The translations under genes were made by a program, and so were the position numbers. A stretch of 64,000 nt of DNA from MGIIb-O2 sp002494975 (GTDB lineage Archaea; Thermoplasmatota; Poseidoniia; Poseidoniales; Thalassarchaeaceae), in the NCBI GenBank assembly GCA_028355015.1, contig JAOMRN010000003.1, forward strand, positions 156,978-220,977, given 5' to 3'. The first letter of the stretch is position 1; every line of letters begins with the position of its first letter. A model generated the notes under the pieces. It was not told where the DNA came from. It did not search any database and saw nothing but the letters and a program-made list of their open reading frames with translations. Below, one piece after another: positions 37,208-45,081 of this stretch.

Positions 37208-38218
37208 TCATTCCTCCTGAGTTTTGCGTATCGCTTCAGATATTCTTGACGGACTTGGCATATAATCCCACTCAGTTGTATGAGGGAATGGTGTATCCCA
37301 GCCCGTGACTCTTTCAATACGACTTTCTAGATGGTAGAAACAGCGTTCTTGAATTGAGGCAACCATCTCTGCACCAAATCCGCTAGTTTTAGGGGCCTCG
37401 TGAACAATGACGCATCTCCCTGTTTTTTCTATAGATTTCACAACAGCATCCTTATCCCATGGCACTAATGTTTGTAAATCAATAAGATCACAACTAATCC
37501 CTGAATTTTTAATCGCCTGTTCAGCAACATGGACCATTGTACCCCAAGCAATTACGGTACAATCATCTCCTTCCATTGCTAATCTTGCTTCTCCTAATGG
37601 TATCTTGTAGTATGATTCAGGTACCTCTGCTTCAGGATGATCTTTCCAAGTAGGTACTTTGTGAGGGTCGCCATAAAAAGGCCCCCTATAGCATCTTTTA
37701 GGTTCAAAGAAAATAACTGGGTCATTATCTTCTATAGCACTGATTAGTAACCCCTTTGAGTTAAACGGTGTTGAACAATATACTACTTTTAGCCCTGGAG
37801 TATGCGTAAATTGCGCTTCAGGTGATTGTGAATGATGATGACCCCCTCTAATCCCTCCTCCTGCAGGGGTTCTGATAGTAACTGGGCACCAAAATTCTCC
37901 TCCTGATCGATGCCTTACTTTGGCCATTTCATTTACAATCTGATCATACGCAGGAAATATGTAGTCCGCGAATTGTATTTCTACAACTGGTCTCAATCCA
38001 TTAATTCCCATTCCAAAGGCAGTTGCCGCTATACCACCTTCTGATAATGGTGAATCAAAAACTCGATGTTTTCCAAACTTTTCTTGAAGTCCGTCACAAG
38101 TTCTAAAAACTCCTCCAAAGTATCCAATATCTTCTCCGAAGAGTATTATTTCATCGTCTTTTTGTAGCATATTATCCAGTGCACTATTCACTGATTGGAC
38201 CATGTTCATATTTACCAT
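37208..38218 (-). CDS. Branched-chain 2-oxoacid dehydrogenase E1 beta
   Basis: A 336-residue thiamine-pyrophosphate enzyme subunit. ILFGEDIGYFGGVFR near residue 24 and the long stretch EIQFADYIFPAYDQIVNE near 80 are characteristic of branched-chain E1 beta, as is HHHSQSPEAQFTH. It pairs with the E1 alpha encoded just upstream to decarboxylate 2-oxoisovalerate-type substrates. The E1 alpha stop is one base upstream and the E2 start overlaps its stop, so the cassette is tightly coupled. Confidence 0.92.
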   Translation of the reverse strand: MVNMNMVQSVNSALDNMLQKDDEIILFGEDIGYFGGVFRTCDGLQEKFGKHRVFDSPLSEGGIAATAFGMGINGLRPVVEIQFADYIFPAYDQIVNEMAKVRHRSGGEFWCPVTIRTPAGGGIRGGHHHSQSPEAQFTHTPGLKVVYCSTPFNSKGLLISAIEDNDPVIFFEPKRCYRGPFYGDPHKVPTWKDHPEAEVPESYYKIPLGEARLAMEGDDCTVIAWGTMVHVAEQAIKNSGISCDLIDLQTLVPWDKDAVVKSIEKTGRCVIVHEAPKTSGFGAEMVASIQERCFYHLESRIERVTGWDTPFPHTTEWDYMPSPSRISEAIRKTQEE

Positions 38219-38219
38219 G

Positions 38220-39458
38220 TCACTCGTCCCTCCAGCGTTTCATTTCATCCCACTGCTCTAGTAAATGCCATGGGGGGGTTTCATAAACTTCTGTGAATAT
38301 TGCATCCGAGGAAGGATAAGGCCCATTAGCTAAATCTCCAAATTTAACTGCCTCTTTGTAAGCATTCATAACTTCTGAATCCAGTTTATTTTCTAAATCT
38401 AGATGTTTTTCCTCAGTCCATATGCCTATTTTTATCAAGTGCATTTTCAAACGATCTATGGGGTCACCACCTGGCCAGAAATCGCCAGAATCTTTCGGCC
38501 TATATCTTGAGGGGTCATCACTACTACTGTGTGCCCCGGCTCTATATGTCAAAACCTCAATATGAGTAGGACCTAAATTTTGAGAAGCCCGTTGTCTTGC
38601 CCATTTTGTAACTGAGTATAACGCCAAAAAATCATTTCCATCTACTCTTATACTAGGTATTCCATAAGGCAAGCCTCTTGTAGCGAAATTTTGTATTCCA
38701 CTGGCGAAATTAGAATGTGTAGAGATAGCCCATTGATTGTTAACTACATTAAGAATTACTGGGGCCTTGAAGATACTTGCAAAATTAAGGGCATAATGGT
38801 AGTCGCCCTCTGCACTTGCTCCGTCTCCGATCCAAGTAATTGTAACCTCATCTAATTGCTTATATTTTGATGCTAGAGCGACTCCTATTGCTTGACTAAA
38901 TTGTGTTCCAACAGGGCTCGAAACTGAGATGTACCTCCCCTCGCGATATGTGTAGTGTACTGGCATTTGTCTGCCTTTGACATTGTCCTCTTCATTGCCA
39001 ATGCAGTGACAAATCATACTGACCATGTCTCTCCCTCTAACAAACTGTGCACCTGGTTGCCTGTAGGTAGGGAACAACCAATCTTGATTTTCCAATGCCA
39101 TAGTTTGTGCGATAGCAATTGCTTCTTCACCATAAGATCTCATGTAGAACGATAACTTACCAGTACGTTGCATTTTCATCATCCTTTCATCAAAAATTCT
39201 CAATCTAAGCATATGTTCTAATCCGATTATTAATTCCTCTGGTTTGAGATTAGGATTCCACTGGCCCGAAGCCTCATGTTCATCATTAAGAACTCTAACT
39301 AATCCAGATGCATGTTCTCTAGTATCATCTGCTGAACAGCCAATTTCCAATATATCTAGGTCTTCAGGGGTCCATGACCATTTTTCAAAGTCAGGTCTAT
39401 CTCCTGGTCTTTGAGGTGCTTCAGGGATGTGGAGTGTCTTCGTCTTCTTCTTCACCAT
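38220..39458 (-). CDS. Branched-chain 2-oxoacid dehydrogenase E1 alpha
   Basis: A 412-residue TPP-dependent E1 alpha. The thiamine-binding motif is GDGASAEGDYHYALNFA with NNQWAIST about 30 residues on. SVSSPVGTQFSQAIG and the phospho-loop HSSSDDPSRYRP identify the branched-chain type, not pyruvate E1. The N-terminus (about 75 residues before ELIIGLEHMLRLR) is long and charged. It oxidatively decarboxylates branched-chain oxoacids with its beta partner. It follows lipA by 45 bases. Confidence 0.92.
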   Translation of the reverse strand: MVKKKTKTLHIPEAPQRPGDRPDFEKWSWTPEDLDILEIGCSADDTREHASGLVRVLNDEHEASGQWNPNLKPEELIIGLEHMLRLRIFDERMMKMQRTGKLSFYMRSYGEEAIAIAQTMALENQDWLFPTYRQPGAQFVRGRDMVSMICHCIGNEEDNVKGRQMPVHYTYREGRYISVSSPVGTQFSQAIGVALASKYKQLDEVTITWIGDGASAEGDYHYALNFASIFKAPVILNVVNNQWAISTHSNFASGIQNFATRGLPYGIPSIRVDGNDFLALYSVTKWARQRASQNLGPTHIEVLTYRAGAHSSSDDPSRYRPKDSGDFWPGGDPIDRLKMHLIKIGIWTEEKHLDLENKLDSEVMNAYKEAVKFGDLANGPYPSSDAIFTEVYETPPWHLLEQWDEMKRWRDE

Positions 39459-39503
39459 GTACTCAACACCTACTCCTCACTCATATTTGTTGGCTTTCTC
39501 AAA

Positions 39504-40547
39504 TCACAATTTTCCCATTAAATTCAGATGACTGACTGCTGAACCTGTAGATTCTCTTGTCACTACTGGTTCCGCTCCTTCAGCCTCTTCGTAAAGTAAT
39601 CCAGCTCGATAAGACGAGCGGACAAGAGGGCCACTCGCCACTGCTTTAAATCCAATCTCTCTAGCCTGTTTGTCCCAGTCGGCGAACTGTTTGGGTTCAG
39701 GGAATCTATCGATAGGTAGGTGCTTATCGCTTGGTTGAAGATATTGCCCTAGAGTGATCATATCAACACCTACTTCTCTGAGTATTTTCATCGCTTCAAC
39801 TACTTCTTCGTCAGTCTCACCCAACCCTACCATTATACTGGTCTTGATTCTAATATCTGGTCTCATTTTTTTCGCTTCTTTGAGGATAGTTAATGATTGT
39901 TCAAAGGAAGCCCTAGGGTCTCTAACAACACCATCTAGCCGAGGGACACATTCTACATTGTGTGCAAATACTCTAATCGGCAGGTTTTCTAATAGTTCTG
40001 CTAATGCAACAACATTGCCTTCTAAATCGGAACATAATAGTTCTAGACCTACTTTTGGAGTTCTCTCATTTACTGCCAATAAACAATTTCTATAATGATT
40101 CGCACCACCATCTGGTAAATCGTCTCTATTTACTACTGTAATTACAGCATGTGATATCCCCATATTTTCGATAGCATCCGCTAATTCCGTAGGCTCATTA
40201 GGGTCTAGCATTGGAGGTGTTTTAATCGTACCAACTGCACAAAATCTGCAACCTCTTGTGCAAACTTCTCCTGCAATCATAAATGTCGCTGTTCCTCGTG
40301 CCCAACAATCATGTACATTTGGGCACCTTGCTTCTTCGCAAACTGTATGTAATCCATGTTCATGGACATTTGTTCTTGTTTTGTTGAAATTGCTCTGCGC
40401 GACACCTGTTGGCAAACTCGTCTTAAACCACTCTGGAAGTCGTTTTCGTTGGGCTTTCCTTCTCTCTAAGGCACTTTCTCCTCTTTTCTCTCTTCCTTCA
40501 TTAATTGACAATATGCCGCTATCAATTGTGGGGAGGCGAGTCGTCAT
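39504..40547 (-). CDS. lipA: Lipoyl synthase
   Basis: A radical-SAM enzyme of about 347 residues that inserts sulfur into octanoyl groups on lipoyl domains. The auxiliary cluster motif CEEARCPNVHDC (C-x4-C-x5-C) precedes the radical-SAM motif CTRGCRFC. SGPLVRSSYRAG near the C-terminus is the conserved RSSY serine motif that binds the auxiliary cluster. The ATG at 40547 (MTTRLPT) is preferred; an upstream start would add a hydrophobic non-homologous leader. It opens the E1-E2-E3-lipB cassette. Confidence 0.94.
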   Translation of the reverse strand: MTTRLPTIDSGILSINEGREKRGESALERRKAQRKRLPEWFKTSLPTGVAQSNFNKTRTNVHEHGLHTVCEEARCPNVHDCWARGTATFMIAGEVCTRGCRFCAVGTIKTPPMLDPNEPTELADAIENMGISHAVITVVNRDDLPDGGANHYRNCLLAVNERTPKVGLELLCSDLEGNVVALAELLENLPIRVFAHNVECVPRLDGVVRDPRASFEQSLTILKEAKKMRPDIRIKTSIMVGLGETDEEVVEAMKILREVGVDMITLGQYLQPSDKHLPIDRFPEPKQFADWDKQAREIGFKAVASGPLVRSSYRAGLLYEEAEGAEPVVTRESTGSAVSHLNLMGKL

Positions 40548-40625
40548 TGTTACTTCGAGAAGGGTAAAGACGAAAACTATTCTCATTCGTTATGTTTGAC
40601 TTGGGCTTATACAAGAAGTCATATC

Positions 40626-41405
40626 ATGATTCATCTTCGCTGGCTTGTGAATCAGGGCGCTGTGATAGTTACCGGCGGTTCGAAGAGAATAGGTAGGGAA
40701 ATTTGCATTCATCTTTCTAAAATAGGATTCAAGATACTAATTCATCATAGAAATTCTGCTACTGATGCAGAAGAAACAGCGCGAATCATTAGGTCTAATG
40801 GGGGTCTAGCCGAAATATGTCAGGCTGATTTGTCAGAATCTTCTAGTGCGAAGAAATTAGTCCAATCAGCAATCAAAAACTTTGGCGAAGTTTCGGGAAT
40901 TATAAATAATGCCTCAGTTTTTATCCACGACGATATAAGCTCACTATCTTCGGATTCATGGGACAATCATATGAATGTGAATGCTAAAGTGCCAATTTTA
41001 CTCATCCGTGAAATGTATGAATCATTAAATGATGGAAGTAATGCCTCAGTCGTCAATATCTTAGATCAAAAGTTATCTAATCCTAATCCTGATTATTTAT
41101 CTTATACTGCTTCCAAATACGTAATGCTTGGCTTAACAGATTCTTTATCTCGTGGTTTGGCTCCAAATGTAAGAATCAATGCAGTTGCTCCAGGTCATAC
41201 TCTCGTTAGTGATTTACAAACAAATGAAGGTTTTTCGAAAGCACAATCAGGTTCGCCTCTTGGATTCGGCCCTTCACCCGAAGATATTGCAGAGGCCGTA
41301 TGTTACTTGATGACGGCAAGGGCGGTTACCGGGCAAGTGATTTATGTAGATTCAGGTGAAAGATTCCTCTCTCGATCTAGGGATGTTGTTTTTGAAACAG
41401 AGTGA
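40626..41405 (+). CDS. Pteridine-reductase-like short-chain dehydrogenase (FolM/PTR1 type)
   Basis: A 259-residue SDR. The cofactor loop is VTGGSKRIGRE. The usual catalytic Ser is replaced by an Asp (residue 147, in NILDQK), followed by Tyr at 160 and Lys at 164 in YTASK. That Asp-Tyr-Lys spacing (13 and 4) is what defines pteridine reductases (PTR1, FolM). The FolB gene is five bases downstream. It probably reduces dihydrobiopterin or dihydrofolate with NADPH and could replace a classical DHFR. The ATG at 40626 is preferred over the TTG at 40596. Confidence 0.75.
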   Translation: MIHLRWLVNQGAVIVTGGSKRIGREICIHLSKIGFKILIHHRNSATDAEETARIIRSNGGLAEICQADLSESSSAKKLVQSAIKNFGEVSGIINNASVFIHDDISSLSSDSWDNHMNVNAKVPILLIREMYESLNDGSNASVVNILDQKLSNPNPDYLSYTASKYVMLGLTDSLSRGLAPNVRINAVAPGHTLVSDLQTNEGFSKAQSGSPLGFGPSPEDIAEAVCYLMTARAVTGQVIYVDSGERFLSRSRDVVFETE

Positions 41406-41409
41406 TTTT

Positions 41410-41811
41410 ATGACCTCGCATACAGATGCTATAACAAATTTATTATCTTCTTACAAGGGGGTGACTACATTATTTTTGGAAGATATAGTTAGGGATGTAG
41501 ATATTGGCGTTCATGACTATGAAATCGGCAACCCTCAACGAGTAAGATTTGATATTTATGTATTGATTTCTGGAGTCAAAAATCCTGAAAATGATGCAAT
41601 TGAGGATGTGTTAAATTATGAATATTTACTTGATTCATTAGAAGAGGTTCTATCTCTTGGTAGGTTTTCTCTCTTAGAATCTCTTGCTAATCACCTAATT
41701 AATTCTATTTCTGAGCCTGAAAGTGTTAAGGCTGCGTCTGTAGTCATAACAAAACTTGACATTTTAGATGGAGATGGAAGGCTTGGTTGTTCTATGACTA
41801 AAACCAAATAA
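41410..41811 (+). CDS. folB: Dihydroneopterin aldolase-like protein
   Basis: A 133-residue protein of the FolB tunnelling fold. The strand DVDIGVHDYEIGNPQRVRFDIYV holds the Glu that anchors pterin, and VVITKLDIL near the C-terminus supplies the expected Lys. FolB cleaves dihydroneopterin to give the hydroxymethyl pterin used by FolP. It starts four bases after the SDR stop, so reductase and aldolase form a two-gene pterin operon. Archaea typically use an unrelated MptD, so this bacterial type is notable. Confidence 0.8.
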   Translation: MTSHTDAITNLLSSYKGVTTLFLEDIVRDVDIGVHDYEIGNPQRVRFDIYVLISGVKNPENDAIEDVLNYEYLLDSLEEVLSLGRFSLLESLANHLINSISEPESVKAASVVITKLDILDGDGRLGCSMTKTK

Positions 41812-41832
41812 TTAACGCAGATTTTATTCAAA

Positions 41833-41917
41833 TGGTGCAGGGGGTGGGATTCGAACCCACGAAGGTCTTACCACCGGAGCTTAAGTCCGGCCCCTTTGAC
41901 CACTCGGGTACCCCTGC
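41833..41917 (-). tRNA. tRNA-Leu (anticodon UAA), CCA encoded
   Basis: The minus strand folds as a class II tRNA. The acceptor stem is GCAGGGG/CCCCTGC, with discriminator A and an encoded CCA. A D-arm with GAGTGGTCAAAG follows. The anticodon stem CCGGA/TCCGG encloses loop CTTAAGC, giving anticodon TAA. A variable arm of about 13 bases precedes the T-arm GTGGG-TTCGAAT-CCCAC. It decodes UUA leucine codons, which should be common in this AT-rich genome. No intron is present. It is 21 bases from the folB stop, convergent. Confidence 0.95.
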
Positions 41918-42035
41918 GGCCCTCGGGCGTAGGAACTTAGTCTTGAATCGCGCGGCTCTAAAATGTCCCGAAAATAGATGCTTGGCCGGAACTTATGATG
42001 AGAACTCTTTAACACCCTGTGAACAGCCGAGAACC

Positions 42036-44999
42036 GTGCAAGAGTCAAGGAATGTTCAACGGCGCGTCAAAACCGCGCAAATTGCTCTATTCTTAGCGTT
42101 ATTAATGATGGCGCCTATTTATTCGGGTCAAACTTACGGTTCGGAGCTCGAAGAAACATATTCTGAACGCAATAATGTCGATGCGCCTATTGAACTTTAC
42201 ACACTATATTTAGCATCAGCCGACTCCACTACTGACGGCGACGGTTTGATTACAACAAAGATTCCTGATTCAGGAGGCCAAGAAACATCGAGCGCTCTGG
42301 ATGAAACAATAGAATTTATCAGTCAAGAGTTGTTATCTTCGATTGAAATATTTGGTAGACCCAATCAAGGTTCTAGTTCAGGTAGTTATTACTTGCCTTT
42401 AGATCTATTTTTGAAAGCAGTAGGGCCAAGTGGTTCATCAGTTGAGTGGACGATTAATATTAGAGCCGGTGGTTCATCAATAGGGCAGGCGGAATGGAGT
42501 ACTGATGCCTGCAATACTGGAATTGGAAATAGTTGTAACTTTGATCATGAGGAGTTTGAAATTGATATCGGTTCTAGTAGCTCATTTATGGTGCTTGAAG
42601 ATGAGACTATTGAAGTAACAATTTCTGCAGAGATGTCCGGTTGTGACAGCAGTGGTAGCCCGTTCGGTAGTACATGTACGGCTGAAGTTGCTTGGAACGA
42701 GATAGATGGCGAGGCGACTCGCCATTCAGAAATAGAAGTTGAGACCAATGCCATTTCGAATAGCATAGTGGTATTACAGAGAGATGGGGACGAGATTTCA
42801 GAAGGTCCTGAGTTAGAATGGTACCCTAATGATATAATCGATCAAAGATCAATGCAGTTTACATTTGACGTCAAAAGTGCATTTGGAAGATATGACATTG
42901 ATAGTGTGAGGTTATTACTCCGTGATTCCCAAGGCATCTATCGGATAGATAGAGAAATAAGTAATGATGACCCTGATATCGATGATACAAATGAAGGTAT
43001 ATTCGGGCATTATTCATGGACTTATCCAGGAGGAGTGCCGTCTGGCGAATATTCAGTTGAGTTAGAAGTTACTGACATTCAGGGTAATTTAGTATTAATT
43101 GATCATGAACCTGTTGAAATGCGTCAATTTGGAGTTTCCATTAATCACGGTCTAGATAGACAAACTGAATATATAGCACCTGGTGAAATCACTCCTATCC
43201 CTTTGCAATTAGTTCATAGGGGTGATTCAACTAAGTCTATGTTAGTCGAACTCGAAGTAATGACTAATTTGGGTAGTTCTTGGTTGGTAGAGTTTGATTC
43301 AGACTCTAGTCTATATTCATTAGATGCCGGAGGGGATATACTAAATCCAATCTTAACCTTACAAGCTCCTGATGATCTGACTGGTACCCCAAGTAGTATT
43401 GACATTAGAGCAGTCGCAGAGGCCGAGGTAGAAGGTGTCCAAACAGTAGTTCACCAAGAAACTTTTAACATTATTTTAGAAAAAATAGGTGTTTTCCAAC
43501 CCCCTGCTGTCTCTGTTTGGGATGAAGAACATGGTCTTCCAATTGCCAACTCTACTAGGCCAGATAGTGTTGACTACACAATACCAAGGTATGTAGAGTA
43601 TGGGGAATTTACGCCCTTTTTACTTGAAATTTTTAATACTGGTTTTGATGCCGATGAATTCCGAATAGATGTTCTAAAACGTTCTAAATCAATCATTCAA
43701 GTCTATGATAACAATACAGGAGAAAGAATTCTCGAAGACGTAGGTGATGGTACATTCCATTCTTCTTATTTGGAACGTCATGATACGCAAGTATTGTTAC
43801 TTAATATCAAGCCATCTAATGATCGTGCTGATGATGATTTAGGATTAATTGAAATTGAAGTAACTAGTTCCGGAAATTCATCTCTAAGGAGTACTGTATT
43901 GTTCACTATACAGAGAACCTTTGGAATAAGGGCTGAAGTTACTTATGATTGCGACGGTTCTCCTCTTGGGCAGATAGAAGTATCTCAATGCTCCCCTGGT
44001 GACGATAATGCAGTTGTTGATTTACGTGCTAGAATAATTAGTAGTGCTAATTCGGGTGATACGGCGCTTTGGTGGCGAATTCAAAACCCTGCTACTTTAG
44101 AAGAAAATCTCGATATTGATTCTAGATATGGGCAGTGGCAGTTTAGAATCGAAGATGGTAATCAAGAAGCTGTCCCTCGTGTTTCATTAAGTCCTGGGGG
44201 ATTCGTTGAAGTCGACGTAACTGTGACACTGACAACTCAGGTCGTGCAAGGTAATCATACTATTTACCTTAGGATAATAGAGGATACAGAGGATTCCGAA
44301 CCACGATATTTTGATTTACCTATGACATTTGAAATTGGTCCTGATTCCCCTAATTTAGAGATTGTTCAGGTTACTGCAGATAGAAAACTACTCCCTGGCG
44401 AGGATTATTCTATCCAAATGAAAGTACAAAACGATGGGAATACTGAAATGACAATTCTTCTTGATGCTGAAGTTGATGAACCCGGTTGGGAAGTTTCTAT
44501 TGAGGGCCCTTCAGGCTCAACTTTCATTCAATTAGCCGCATTTGAAGAAGTGAGTTTCAATCTGAAAGTAACAGTCCCTTCTGATGCGAATAATGGTGAT
44601 AAAGTTCCTGTTTTAGTTACTGCAATGCCTCTTGCTTATGTTATCGACGGAACTTTAGATACAAGCCAGAGTTGGGGTGATGAATATACTGCTAAGCAGA
44701 CAGTCCAAATGACAGTAGATTTAGGTAATGTGGTAGACATAATTGTCAATGAACTGAGTCATCCAAGGCCGCTAACTTTGATCATGCTACTCGTGGGCGT
44801 TTTGTTGATCATTGCTGGAATTCAGAGCAACATGAATCGCCGTAGATGGGCGAGTCACATGGCATTAATTGATTCTATGAATAAGGATGAATCTGATGAC
44901 GAAGATGACGACATGGGGTCAATTTCTGAACCTGTAGAGGCGGTTGAAGAGTCCTATGATTCTGATCGTTATGATGACGACGATATCGAACTAGTCTGA
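42036..44999 (+). CDS. Large secreted protein, C-terminal membrane anchor
   Basis: A predicted 987-residue exported protein. The frame stays open back through the tRNA, so a start is placed at the GTG at 42036, giving a short basic head (VQRRVKTAQ) and a signal-peptide core (IALFLALLMMAP). The body is beta-rich, Ser/Asp/Glu-rich and shows repeated Ig-like or NEW3/CARDB-like modules (for example PGEDYSIQMKVQNDGNTEM). A membrane helix at about 911-933 (LIMLLVGVLLIIAG) is followed by a cytoplasmic tail that is strikingly acidic (DDEDDD, YDDDDIELV). Four paired Cys could form disulfides. Adhesion or protein-binding is plausible but unproven. Confidence 0.75.
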   Translation: MQESRNVQRRVKTAQIALFLALLMMAPIYSGQTYGSELEETYSERNNVDAPIELYTLYLASADSTTDGDGLITTKIPDSGGQETSSALDETIEFISQELLSSIEIFGRPNQGSSSGSYYLPLDLFLKAVGPSGSSVEWTINIRAGGSSIGQAEWSTDACNTGIGNSCNFDHEEFEIDIGSSSSFMVLEDETIEVTISAEMSGCDSSGSPFGSTCTAEVAWNEIDGEATRHSEIEVETNAISNSIVVLQRDGDEISEGPELEWYPNDIIDQRSMQFTFDVKSAFGRYDIDSVRLLLRDSQGIYRIDREISNDDPDIDDTNEGIFGHYSWTYPGGVPSGEYSVELEVTDIQGNLVLIDHEPVEMRQFGVSINHGLDRQTEYIAPGEITPIPLQLVHRGDSTKSMLVELEVMTNLGSSWLVEFDSDSSLYSLDAGGDILNPILTLQAPDDLTGTPSSIDIRAVAEAEVEGVQTVVHQETFNIILEKIGVFQPPAVSVWDEEHGLPIANSTRPDSVDYTIPRYVEYGEFTPFLLEIFNTGFDADEFRIDVLKRSKSIIQVYDNNTGERILEDVGDGTFHSSYLERHDTQVLLLNIKPSNDRADDDLGLIEIEVTSSGNSSLRSTVLFTIQRTFGIRAEVTYDCDGSPLGQIEVSQCSPGDDNAVVDLRARIISSANSGDTALWWRIQNPATLEENLDIDSRYGQWQFRIEDGNQEAVPRVSLSPGGFVEVDVTVTLTTQVVQGNHTIYLRIIEDTEDSEPRYFDLPMTFEIGPDSPNLEIVQVTADRKLLPGEDYSIQMKVQNDGNTEMTILLDAEVDEPGWEVSIEGPSGSTFIQLAAFEEVSFNLKVTVPSDANNGDKVPVLVTAMPLAYVIDGTLDTSQSWGDEYTAKQTVQMTVDLGNVVDIIVNELSHPRPLTLIMLLVGVLLIIAGIQSNMNRRRWASHMALIDSMNKDESDDEDDDMGSISEPVEAVEESYDSDRYDDDDIELV

Positions 45000-45081
45000 A
45001 TTTTCTTTTTTAGTCGTCCGAACTACGCTCCATTCTTCTTAAGACCCCCATTAAACGCCACAGGTATTGGAGAGGAGTAGT

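Noticed and set aside
41832..42035. N-terminal extension of the 42-45 kb exported protein starting at 41832
   Set aside because: It reads through the antisense of tRNA-Leu and lacks similarity to a signal peptide; the signal core begins after 42036.
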